DNA of 57,144 bases from JAFGGG01 sp964638895. GTDB taxonomy: Bacteria; Spirochaetota; Spirochaetia; SZUA-6; RPPD01. The stretch's first letter is position 1; each line of letters opens with the position of its first letter. Positions 44,709-52,685 of this stretch are shown one piece after another. The stretch covers positions 1 through 57,144 of the forward strand of contig CAZWYY010000018.1 in assembly GCA_964638895.1 (NCBI GenBank), written 5' to 3'. The position numbers and the translations under genes are program-made. The notes beneath the pieces are model-generated. The model was not told where the DNA came from. It searched no databases and worked only from the letters and a program-made list of their open reading frames with translations.

Positions 44709-45758
44709 GTGAAAACAGGTCCGGATACGCAAAATGAGATCGGCGCATTGGAGCCGCATATTGCAATAATAAAGAAAAGCTACGGCAGGGCAAGCCTGCT
44801 GGAACGATTTTTACATTCACGCGAACTGGGTGTTTTTATAGCCCTAATAGTAATTTGTGTTATAATGAGTCTGGCCAATCAATTTTTCCTTAAACCGCAG
44901 AATATCTTCAATATTTTACGCAGTATGTCCACCATCGGAATCATGGCCATCGGGATGACCATGGTCATTATCACCGGCGGCATCGATCTCTCGGTGGGAT
45001 CATTGTTGGGCGTATGTTCCATGCTCACCGCACGCCTGATCTTTATAGGCCTGCCTCCGTTTTTATGCCTTGCCCTGGGAATACTGTTCGGCCTGGGGCT
45101 CGGCATTTTCAATGGAGTGGTTATCACCAAGGTACGGGTAACGGCGTTTGTCGTCACATTGGGCATGCTCAGCATGGCGCGCGGCCTGACCTTCCTGCTT
45201 TCTACCGGCATCCAGGGCACCGTATCAAGCAATATCCCCATGCCGGACAAGGCGGTTAATTTCCTGGGCGACGGGTATATAGGACCCATTCCCTTTCCGG
45301 TGATCGAGCTTTTTATCCTGGCTGTCATCTTCAGTTTGTTTTTACGGCATACGGTGCTGGGCAGGCAGATATACGCCACGGGCAGCAATATCAAGGCCGC
45401 CCAACTGTCGGGCATAGACGTGGACCTGGTAAGGATATTCACCTACGCCTTAACGGGCGGACTGTGCGCTTTGGCCGGGATCATGACCGCCGGGCTGTTG
45501 GGTACGGCCGCCACCAATTACGGGATGGGTGAAGAGCTGAATGTGATCGCCGCCGTGGTAATCGGGGGCGCCAGCCTGATGGGCGGGGAAGGCACCATCA
45601 AAGGCGCGATGATCGGCGCGGCCATTATGGCGGTAATCAGAAACGCGTTTGTGCTGCTGAAACTTCCCATTTACATGCAGACATTGACCATCGGGGCCGT
45701 AATCATCCTGGCTGTGGCCACCGATCGTTTACGGAAACATACGGGAAATTTAACATAA
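44709..45758 (+). CDS. CUT2-family sugar ABC transporter permease (RbsC-like)
   Basis: 349-residue inner-membrane permease with about ten hydrophobic helices. It has the family signature ITGGIDLSVGSLLGVCSML near residue 95 and the coupling-helix region AALSGIDV-like (KAAQLSGIDVDLVRIFTYAL). The GTG start at 44709 has AAAGGAG at 44694-44700. It is the first transport gene after the HAMP-GAF-AraC regulator, followed by binding protein and ATPase genes. The order permease, binding protein, ATPase differs from the E. coli rbs order. Substrate could be ribose, galactose or another monosaccharide. Confidence 0.92.
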   Translation: MKTGPDTQNEIGALEPHIAIIKKSYGRASLLERFLHSRELGVFIALIVICVIMSLANQFFLKPQNIFNILRSMSTIGIMAIGMTMVIITGGIDLSVGSLLGVCSMLTARLIFIGLPPFLCLALGILFGLGLGIFNGVVITKVRVTAFVVTLGMLSMARGLTFLLSTGIQGTVSSNIPMPDKAVNFLGDGYIGPIPFPVIELFILAVIFSLFLRHTVLGRQIYATGSNIKAAQLSGIDVDLVRIFTYALTGGLCALAGIMTAGLLGTAATNYGMGEELNVIAAVVIGGASLMGGEGTIKGAMIGAAIMAVIRNAFVLLKLPIYMQTLTIGAVIILAVATDRLRKHTGNLT

Positions 45759-45812
45759 AAGGGTAAACATAGGATCGTAGATCCTATAAGATAAAAATAA
45801 AGGAGGAAAAAA

Positions 45813-46865
45813 ATGAAGTGTAAATCAGAGAGTATTTGTCTATTTACTCTCCTTTCAGTCCTGGTGATAGGCCTCATGCTTCTGGGAGGATGCGGAGCCG
45901 CGGCAAAGAAAGAACTCCCCGCGCCGCCGGCTTTCGACAGCGTGCTGGCCGCGCCGCCGGATGAAGGAAAGGTTGCGCCGGTTGATAAAAAACCGGACAA
46001 GCAAATCAGGATTCTGGTAATCGGGCTTGAGAATAATCCGTTCTGGATTCCCGTGAAACAAGGGGTCATGGACGCGGCAAAAGAACTTGCATCCAAAAAC
46101 TGTGTGGTAGACTGGGTAATCCCCGGTGATCAGCATACAACCGATGTTTTCGGCAACGCCATAGATGCCGGGGTGGCGCAGGAGTATGACGCCATCGCCA
46201 CAATCGCCGGTGAAGAGGGAATTGTTCCCTTTATAAACAGGGCGGTAGACGCCGGTATCCCGGTGGCGACATTCAATTCGGAAACCGCCGCCCCGAACAA
46301 GCGGGTCTTTTTCGTGGGCGCTAACAGTTATTTGCAGGGAGAAGCGGCTGCCAAGGCCATGATTGAATCATTGGGCGATAAGGGCGGAAAGGTCGCGATC
46401 ATCACCGGATTTTTCGCGGTTGAAGCCCACGAGCTGCGCAGAAAGGGCTTCGTGGACTATATTAAAAAGAATGCCCCGAATATCCAGATTGTCGGAGAAG
46501 TGGAAAACACCGATAAGGCCGACATTGCCTACACGCAGGCCCAGGATTTCATGAATTCGAATCCTGATCTGGCCGGGATATACGTCACAGCCGGCGGGCC
46601 TTTCGGGGCAGCATCAGCGGTTGAAGACGCCGGCAAGGGCGGAAAAATCAAGATCATCTGCTATGATTTTGTGGATGAGACCATGGCATTCGTGAAAAAG
46701 GGAGTGATCTACGGTACGGTCGGACAGGATCCTTACGCACAGGGTCATGACCCCGTTATCAGGTTATACAACTACCTGGTCGGCGGAGTGGTACCTCCGG
46801 CAGGGTTGCTCTATACCCGGGCTGATGTTGTGACTAAAGACAATATGGCGCAGTTCGGGTTTTAG
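45813..46865 (+). CDS. Sugar-binding lipoprotein of the CUT2 transporter (RbsB-like)
   Basis: 350 residues with a signal peptide and lipobox LGGC, then a Pro/Ala-rich linker of about 45 residues and a two-lobed periplasmic-binding fold (Peripla_BP_4). Typical pieces are RILVIGLENNPFWIPVKQGV, VGANSYLQGEAAAKAMIES and GTVGQDPYAQGHDPVIRLYN. AAAGGAGG just before ATG 45813 is near consensus. The lipid anchor would hold it at a membrane. It delivers sugar to the RbsC-like permease and may also present it to the membrane regulator upstream. The ligand cannot be identified from motifs. Confidence 0.9.
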   Translation: MKCKSESICLFTLLSVLVIGLMLLGGCGAAAKKELPAPPAFDSVLAAPPDEGKVAPVDKKPDKQIRILVIGLENNPFWIPVKQGVMDAAKELASKNCVVDWVIPGDQHTTDVFGNAIDAGVAQEYDAIATIAGEEGIVPFINRAVDAGIPVATFNSETAAPNKRVFFVGANSYLQGEAAAKAMIESLGDKGGKVAIITGFFAVEAHELRRKGFVDYIKKNAPNIQIVGEVENTDKADIAYTQAQDFMNSNPDLAGIYVTAGGPFGAASAVEDAGKGGKIKIICYDFVDETMAFVKKGVIYGTVGQDPYAQGHDPVIRLYNYLVGGVVPPAGLLYTRADVVTKDNMAQFGF

Positions 46866-46894
46866 AGGGTTTTTCAAAATACCTCCTAATTAAT

Positions 46895-46926
46895 CCAAGG
46901 ATACCGGTTTACACCGGTATCCTTGG
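46895..46926 (+). promoter_or_regulatory. Perfect 13-bp stem-loop between binding-protein and ATPase genes
   Basis: CCAAGGATACCGG (46895-46907) pairs perfectly with 46914-46926 around a six-base loop. No T-run follows. Its place inside the operon, after the binding-protein gene, fits a stabilising or partial-termination hairpin that raises binding-protein expression relative to the ATPase. Confidence 0.7.
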
Positions 46927-46946
46927 TCTATAAAAGGATGATTGAT

Positions 46947-48455
46947 ATGAATACCGGTTCAAATGACTTGATTTTAAATATTGAAAACATATCCAAACAT
47001 TACGGGAGTCTGGTCGCTGTTGATAATGTGCATTTGAATCTGCGTTACCGGGAGGTCCATGCCGTGGTGGGCGAGAACGGGGCCGGTAAATCGACATTGA
47101 TGAATATCTTGGGCGGAATCATCAAACGTGACGCGGGAGAGATCGTCTACAAGGGCGAACGCGTGGAGTTCGATTCCCCCATCGATTCCATTAAGGCCGG
47201 TATCGCCGTGATCCACCAGGAGCTTTCCATGCTGCCGTCCCTGAATGTTATTGAAAATTTGTTTATGGGGCATATGGATTCCAGGTTCGGTTTTGTATTA
47301 TGGAAAACGCTTGAAAAAAAAGCGCTGGCCCTGCTTGGCCAAGTTGGTTTGAATATAAATCCGTACACACTGGTAAGTGAGTTAAGCATTTCAGACCGGC
47401 AGCTGGTGGAGATCGCCAAAGCGCTTGGTTTAAAGGCGAGTCTGATTATTATGGATGAACCGAATTCATCATTAACCAAGAGCGAAACAGAACAGTTATT
47501 CAAGGTGATCCGGGATTTGAAGCAAAGCGGGGTCTCCATTTTATACGTGTCGCATAAAATAGACGAGGTGCTGGCCATATCCGATCGGATCAGCGTGTTG
47601 CGTGACGGGCATTACATTGGGACCCTGGATAAAAAACAGGCCACTGTTGATAAGGTGATCAAAATGATGGTGGGCCGTGAGCTTGACGGCGGTGATATGT
47701 ACGGGAACCGCGAAAAAGGCGAGGTTATGCTGGATGTACAGGGCATTACGGGTGAGCAGTTTACAAACGTAAGCTTTACCGTACGCAAAGGAGAAATCGT
47801 CGGCTTATCGGGCCTGGTGGGCGCGGGACGGACCGAGGTCGCAAACGCCATCTTCGGGCTTGCCCCCATCTCCGCCGGCAGCATTCTCTGGTATCAAAAA
47901 CCCGTACAGTTTAAATCTCCCATCGAAGCTATTAAAAGCGGCATTGCCATGGTACCGGAGGACAGAAAAGAGCTTTCTTTGTTTACGCAGTTGTCCATAG
48001 GCCTGAATATGTCGATCACCCAACTTTCGCGAAAAAGCAAAAACGGCATCATCAATCCCGCCAAGGTAAAGGCATTGATCAAAAGGTTTAGGGATTTATT
48101 AAAGATAAAGATGGTTTCCGAGGATTACCCGGTTTCCAGCTTAAGCGGCGGCAACCAGCAGAAGGTGGTGTTGTCACGCTGGCTTGCCACCGATCCCAAA
48201 CTTCTAATACTCGATGAACCCACCCATGGTATCGATGTGGGGACCAAGGCGGAAATCTACAAACTGATGCATAAATTGACCTCGGAGGGCATCAGTATTA
48301 TTTTAATCTCTTCCGAACTCCCTGAAATCATATTAATGTCGGACCGCGTGGTTGTACTGCATGAAGGGAGGGTAACCGGAATTTTAAACCGTGACGAGCT
48401 TACCGAGGATAAGATAATGACCTATGCCACCAACGGCGTGCGGACAGGAAATTAG
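46947..48455 (+). CDS. CUT2-family sugar ABC transporter ATPase (RbsA-like)
   Basis: 502 residues from ATG 46947, which lies nine bases after AAAAGG (46932-46937); nearer and farther in-frame starts fit less well. Two fused ATPase domains are present. The first has Walker A GENGAGKSTLM and Walker B LIIMDEPNSS; the second has the degenerate GLVGAGRTEVAN usual for this family, the signature LSGGNQQKVVLSRWL, and LILDEPTHGIDVG. It energises uptake by the permease encoded upstream. A strong terminator follows, ending the operon. Confidence 0.93.
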   Translation: MNTGSNDLILNIENISKHYGSLVAVDNVHLNLRYREVHAVVGENGAGKSTLMNILGGIIKRDAGEIVYKGERVEFDSPIDSIKAGIAVIHQELSMLPSLNVIENLFMGHMDSRFGFVLWKTLEKKALALLGQVGLNINPYTLVSELSISDRQLVEIAKALGLKASLIIMDEPNSSLTKSETEQLFKVIRDLKQSGVSILYVSHKIDEVLAISDRISVLRDGHYIGTLDKKQATVDKVIKMMVGRELDGGDMYGNREKGEVMLDVQGITGEQFTNVSFTVRKGEIVGLSGLVGAGRTEVANAIFGLAPISAGSILWYQKPVQFKSPIEAIKSGIAMVPEDRKELSLFTQLSIGLNMSITQLSRKSKNGIINPAKVKALIKRFRDLLKIKMVSEDYPVSSLSGGNQQKVVLSRWLATDPKLLILDEPTHGIDVGTKAEIYKLMHKLTSEGISIILISSELPEIILMSDRVVVLHEGRVTGILNRDELTEDKIMTYATNGVRTGN

Positions 48456-48488
48456 GCATATACCCGCATGTCCTGTCCGCCGTTTCTT

Positions 48489-48537
48489 AACCTCCACGGC
48501 CCTGTATAGCCGGGATATACGGGCCCGGAGGTTTTTT
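48489..48537 (+). terminator. Rho-independent terminator of the sugar ABC operon
   Basis: AACCTCC at 48489-48495 pairs with GGAGGTT at 48527-48533; inner pairing of GGCCC with GGGCC and GTATA with TATAC extends the stem. The hairpin runs into a TTTTTT tract (48532-48537), 34 bases after the ATPase stop. Confidence 0.85.
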
Positions 48538-48559
48538 AAGATAATACGCGTTCCCATAC

Positions 48560-49342
48560 CTAGTCGGTCACCGCGTTTCCGCCTGTAAAAAATTTATCCG
48601 CGGAAAAAGGTCCGCTGGCGTTTCCGCCCGCATTCACCGAATAGACCGATTCACCGGCCGAACCTGTTGCGGATTTTACAATTTCAATCACGCTTACTTT
48701 AGGATAGTCCGCCGTACCCTTTACGAAGCCTATGACCAGTAAGCCGTTTTTATCCGCAGCGGCCTCGAACTCCTTTACCACCACCTTGTACCGGCCGCCG
48801 GTGTCGGCAATGATATCATAGTTTTCCAATATCGGTTTGTCTCCCAGTTTCACATTAAAACAGCGCCTACCGGCACTTGCATGATAGGTCTCACAAAAAT
48901 GCAACCTGATCTTATAATGTTCCCCCGGTTTGAGTTCCGGAAAAGCATAGGAGAACTCGCCCCAGCGTTCGGAGTCATATACTTCCAAAGGCGCGGGACG
49001 TTCGACCCCGGATACATCCAAAAGCGATTTTGTGTCTATCCGTTCAAGCTTGAAGGTAACGGGACGCAGTCCGTCCGTACAGCAAGCCACAGCCGTATTG
49101 GTCTGTTTCATCCAATTTTTAAAAATCCCATGGTTGAATTGCCCTCCCGTATAAACCGCCAGCGCCATTCTTGAGATATCATTCCATGCCCATTGGCAGA
49201 ATCCCTCGGGCGCGTTGATACCGGTTATAAATTCCTGCCCTTCAGTGAAAAGCTCACACATCTTTACATCCTGGTTACTGAGAGTTTTCACCAGATCGGT
49301 GTGTAAGGCCCTTTTTAATACCGTAATTTTTAATGCTATCAT
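48560..49342 (-). CDS. TIGR04076-family domain fused to a malectin-like domain
   Basis: 260 residues with no signal peptide. The N-terminal 90 residues match the small TIGR04076 family (ITVLKRALHTDL, CELFTEGQEFI, PEGFCQWAWNDISRMAL). Residues about 115-225 form a malectin-like carbohydrate-binding domain, with YKIRLHFCETYHASAGRRCF and FNVKLGDKPILENYDI. The C-terminus, YSVNAGGNASGPFSADKFF, resembles the strand that normally begins a malectin domain, so the domain appears circularly permuted or followed by a truncated second copy. A cytoplasmic location would be unusual for malectin. It is convergent with the sugar transporter operon; a functional link to sugar binding is only suggestive. Confidence 0.75.
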   Translation of the reverse strand: MIALKITVLKRALHTDLVKTLSNQDVKMCELFTEGQEFITGINAPEGFCQWAWNDISRMALAVYTGGQFNHGIFKNWMKQTNTAVACCTDGLRPVTFKLERIDTKSLLDVSGVERPAPLEVYDSERWGEFSYAFPELKPGEHYKIRLHFCETYHASAGRRCFNVKLGDKPILENYDIIADTGGRYKVVVKEFEAAADKNGLLVIGFVKGTADYPKVSVIEIVKSATGSAGESVYSVNAGGNASGPFSADKFFTGGNAVTD

Positions 49343-49399
49343 GTTATCCTCCGGATTTGATCATGACGTCCAGCATCATGCTTTAATTGATCATCGGCT

Positions 49400-49443
49400 A
49401 AAATAAGAATATATGCTATTTATTTAGCATATATTCTTATTTT
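49400..49443. terminator. Perfect 19-bp A+T-rich palindrome, possible bidirectional terminator or operator
   Basis: The 19 bases at 49400-49418 pair without mismatch with 49425-49443 around the loop TTTATT. A-runs and T-runs flank the stem on either strand, as in A+T-rich bidirectional terminators. It lies after the acetyltransferase stop and 58 bases before the malectin-fusion start, both on the minus strand, so it could instead be a regulatory site for the latter. Confidence 0.6.
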
Positions 49444-49525
49444 AATCAAGCCGTAAAATTTCACCGGGGATTCCGCAGCATGGCCCAGTGGCGTTTTCTC
49501 GTTCCCGGTATTTCATCGATTTCCA

Positions 49526-50024
49526 TCACTTTTTATCTAAATAATCCAAAACGGGTTTCAATAATTTATGGGCATGCCCTTTCCCCTGCTCCTTTTTATC
49601 GACGGCAATCGACAGCAGATACCAATGCGCCCTGTTTGCATATTTATGGTGTATCTCTTTTGAATAATCGCCGTATTTTTGAATTCTATCGATTATTTTC
49701 ACATCCAATGGTTTTTTTCAAATTAAGGCCGCCAGCCCTAATAAACATAAGGGGGGTGGTATCAACCCGTTTGGGAGGCATCCAGATACCGACACCCTCG
49801 ATATTCTCGCTTGTTGTTAATACAAGCCCGTACAAAAACCCTATTTTAATGGAGTATTCATGAAGGTATTTTACCTTGTCATAATCATATTCATCCGAAT
49901 CCAAAAGGTACTTTAAACAGGGGTCTTCGGAAAACGCGCCGCTTAATAATGAAACGACCTGCGGTATTTGTTTTTTATCAAGGTGTTCAAGTCCGTTAAA
50001 ATTGATTTTTTTCATTGTTTTCAA
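49526..50024 (-). pseudogene. GNAT acetyltransferase gene with a single-base frameshift
   Basis: The first 105 codons from ATG 50024 (GLEHLDKKQIPQVVSLLSGA, later GVGIWMPPKR) fit the N-terminus of a GNAT-family N-acetyltransferase; the frame then shifts at a run of seven A on the minus strand (T at 49712-49718) and stops at 49686. Removing one A joins it to the second frame, which supplies the acetyl-CoA loop (LLSIAVDKKEQGKGHAHKLL) and the end at 49526. The whole would be about 165 residues. Either the gene is dead, the homopolymer is a sequencing error, or the polymerase slips there. Codons are A+T-rich relative to the rest of the window. Confidence 0.75.
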
Positions 50025-50384
50025 TCCTTTTCTTCTTTAAATGGCCTCTTGCCGAACGATCTGCGGCCCGAGGGGAGGCGGGCCCCAATTGGACGCAGGC
50101 CCAAGGGGATGCGGCCGTATGTCCGGGAAATCATCTTATCAGGTCGATGGATACTATGATCCACTTCTCATTGTACTTTTTCAACCTGATCATATAAAAA
50201 AACGTATAAGAAATCCATATCTCATCTGTTGAAAATCCAAATTGCTTAACACATCATACTGTTTGTCAATTGGCTTCGGGGAATAGATACACGATGTAAG
50301 AATAAAAAAAATACTATTTTATACATTATCGGTTTCCCAAATTCGGTCCTCGACCGGTTACAGGCCGTTCCGTTTTGCGTCTAT
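50025..50384. other. 360-base stretch without a convincing gene
   Basis: This interval is mostly A+T-rich, with one G+C-rich patch at about 50041-50125. Small frames are open in it, but none has a ribosome site, motif or plausible protein composition. It presumably holds the promoter of the frameshifted acetyltransferase gene; I see no clean promoter, repeat or RNA. Confidence 0.5.
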
Positions 50385-50807
50385 TTATAATAGTTTCCTG
50401 AAATAAACCGCCGATTCCTCATAATTATTTTTTTTATAAAATCCGGCGGCCCTTCTGGTGGCCAATGCTGTCAGTTTGCAATTATGATTTTTGGACCAGG
50501 TTTCAAATTCTTTTATTAATTTTGATCCTATACGCAAATTACGAAAGTGTTCATCCACCATTAGTTCTTCCAACCATGAGACTTTTCCGTTTGCGTAAAA
50601 AGTATCATGGCATAACCCCAAAGAATATCCTATAACCTTATTGTCCGTTTCCGCAATGGCAAGCAGAAAATTATCATTCTTTACTATATTTGAGAAACTC
50701 AATTTAAATGAATCCAATGCTGGTTCGAATGAAGTAGAAAATTTTAGCACTAAATTAAAAATCTCATTTAAATCGGATAATTTTGCTTTTCTGATTACTA
50801 TTTCCAT
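50385..50807 (-). CDS. GNAT-family N-acetyltransferase
   Basis: 140 residues from ATG 50805-50807; a longer frame upstream to 50936 has unlike composition and no support. The GNAT fold is clear: an initial MEIVIRKAKLSDLNEIFNL, the central strand GYSLGLCHD, the acetyl-CoA-binding ELMVDEHFRNLRIGSKLIKE, and AAGFYKKNNYEES, the usual C-terminal motif. The substrate is unknown (an amine, antibiotic or protein N-terminus are possible). No strong ribosome site is visible. The gene is A+T-rich, like the neighbouring broken acetyltransferase, and may have been acquired. Confidence 0.85.
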   Translation of the reverse strand: MEIVIRKAKLSDLNEIFNLVLKFSTSFEPALDSFKLSFSNIVKNDNFLLAIAETDNKVIGYSLGLCHDTFYANGKVSWLEELMVDEHFRNLRIGSKLIKEFETWSKNHNCKLTALATRRAAGFYKKNNYEESAVYFRKLL

Positions 50808-50954
50808 AAAAAATACTCTATTCGCGTCTCTTTGATGTGTCAAGGCGACATAAGGGAAAGCGAAGGCAGATGCATAGTCGACAGGCGCCGATGTATGGCC
50901 GACCCGAACTATATACGGTCCCTTATCCCATATCAACGCCCGGCCAGTGGCCGA

Positions 50955-51950
50955 TCATCGCCCGGTCATCTTTTCCAGGCTTTCCGGGTAGCGGGCCCCT
51001 TCAATCCTGATTTCGGCCGCGGCGCTCTGGATTTCACCCAGGTCGTCCGGCGTAAGCTCCACGTCAGCCGCCCCCAGGTTTTCTTCCAGGCGCTTCAGTT
51101 TTGTGGTGCCCGGAATGGGGACGATCCACGGCTTCTGGGCCAGCAGCCAGGCAAGCGCGATCTGGGCTGGTGTAGCCCCCTTACGATCCGCAATCCGCGC
51201 CAACAGGTCTACCAGGGCCTGATTGGCCCTGCGCGCCTCAACTGTAAAACGCGGTATGGCCATGCGAAAGTCGTCCTTTTCGAATTCGGTGTTCTCATTG
51301 ATTTTCCCGGTGAGAAATCCCTTGCCCAGCGGGCTGTACGGAACAAATCCGATTCCGAGTTCTTCAAGCGTCGGCAGCACCTCGGCTTCCGGACCCCTGG
51401 TCCACAGCGAATATTCGCTCTGCACCGCGGTTACAGGCTGCGCCGCGTGCGCGCGGCGGATGGTCCCGGCGCCCGCCTCGGAAAGCCCGAAATGTTTTAC
51501 CTTCCCTTCCCTGATCAAATCCCGTACCGCGCCGGCCACGTCTTCAATCGGCACCTCCGGGTCTACCCGGTGCTGGTAAAACAGATCAATGGCCTCGACC
51601 CGGAGCCGCCCCAGTGACGCCTCGGCCACCTCCCTGATGTGCTCCGGCCGACTGTCCAGCCCGGTCCAGCGCGAGTCCCTCTCGGGACCCGGTTTGAATC
51701 CGAATTTGGTGGCGATCACCACCTGCCCGGCAAAGGGGGCCAGGGCCTCGCCCACCAGCTCCTCATTGATGAACGGGCCGTAGACTTCGGCGGTGTCGAA
51801 AAATGTAATCCCGAGTTCCACGGCCTTGCGGATAAGGGAGATCATCTCCTTCCTGTCAGGGAACGGTTTGTAGGAAAAACTCATTCCCATGCAGCCCAGC
51901 CCCAGGGCCGAAACCTCAAGGCCGCTGTTACCTAATATACGTTTTTTCAT
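50955..51950 (-). CDS. Aldo/keto reductase
   Basis: 331 residues from ATG 51948-51950, preceded by AGAGGA eight bases upstream. A typical NADPH-dependent TIM-barrel reductase of the AKR13-like group: LGLGCMGMSFSYKPF, the catalytic Asp and Tyr in FFDTAEVYGPF, the Lys in VIATKFGF, the His in LFYQHRVDP, and the cofactor-binding GTTKLKRLEENLGA. All four catalytic residues are present. It reduces small aldehydes or ketones; the physiological substrate is unknown. It is divergent from the pentapeptide-repeat gene. Confidence 0.93.
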   Translation of the reverse strand: MKKRILGNSGLEVSALGLGCMGMSFSYKPFPDRKEMISLIRKAVELGITFFDTAEVYGPFINEELVGEALAPFAGQVVIATKFGFKPGPERDSRWTGLDSRPEHIREVAEASLGRLRVEAIDLFYQHRVDPEVPIEDVAGAVRDLIREGKVKHFGLSEAGAGTIRRAHAAQPVTAVQSEYSLWTRGPEAEVLPTLEELGIGFVPYSPLGKGFLTGKINENTEFEKDDFRMAIPRFTVEARRANQALVDLLARIADRKGATPAQIALAWLLAQKPWIVPIPGTTKLKRLEENLGAADVELTPDDLGEIQSAAAEIRIEGARYPESLEKMTGR

Positions 51951-52061
51951 TGTTTTATCCTCTTTAAATAATATACAAAGATGGGTCATATTCTCCCATA
52001 TAAAATAATAATGGTTTTTCTTTAAAATGCGGTATATTTCAGACGCAGAGGGTTGCTGATA

Positions 52062-52685
52062 ATGCAAAAAGGGAAATGGATTTTTCTAACGGTTTCTATC
52101 CCATTTATTTGTGTCAGCATTTATCCGTATAATAATGATGATCTGGAGAGGTTAAGGAAAACCCTCTCCTGTTCATACTGCGATCTTAAAGAGATCGATC
52201 TCAGTAACCTGGATTTTTCGGGAATATCGTTATTACATACCGATCTCAGCCATTCCAATCTAAGCAATACAAAATTCGTCGATTCCCGGCTTGAGTTTAC
52301 TGACTTAAGCTTCTCATTGCTTGTCAGGACTGATTTTACCCGCGCTGATATAAACTCTTGTCAAATTACGGAGTCCGATCTTTCATCCGCGGATTTTTCT
52401 TCCGCCCGGCTCAGACAGGTTGTTTTTCATAAAGCAGGCCTGAAAAAAGCGCAGTTCCGCTTTGCCCGGGTGGTAAAATGCGTGATCAAATATTCGGATC
52501 TGAGGGATTCGAGTTTCTTCAACTCCGATTTGCGCTACACGGATTTCAGTTTTTCGGACCTCCGCGGTTCCGATTTACGGGGCGCCGATCTTACCGGGGC
52601 CGAACTGGATAACACGAATCTACGCGATGTTATTACCGATAGCAATACCGTCGGCCCTCACGGGGAAAAGGGTTACACACCATAA
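52062..52685 (+). CDS. Pentapeptide-repeat protein, probably exported
   Basis: 207 residues from ATG 52062, nine bases after AGAGGG; a TTG at 52053 is an alternative. A hydrophobic N-terminus (WIFLTVSIPFICVSIYP) suggests export or anchoring. After LRKTLSCSYCDLKEIDLSN come about 25 pentapeptide repeats of the A(D/N)Lxx type (TDLSHSNLSNTKF, later SDLRGSDLRGADLTGAEL), which fold as a right-handed quadrilateral beta-helix. Such proteins often serve as binding surfaces. Its stop overlaps the start of the membrane acyltransferase by one base, so the two are translationally coupled and may work together. Confidence 0.88.
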   Translation: MQKGKWIFLTVSIPFICVSIYPYNNDDLERLRKTLSCSYCDLKEIDLSNLDFSGISLLHTDLSHSNLSNTKFVDSRLEFTDLSFSLLVRTDFTRADINSCQITESDLSSADFSSARLRQVVFHKAGLKKAQFRFARVVKCVIKYSDLRDSSFFNSDLRYTDFSFSDLRGSDLRGADLTGAELDNTNLRDVITDSNTVGPHGEKGYTP

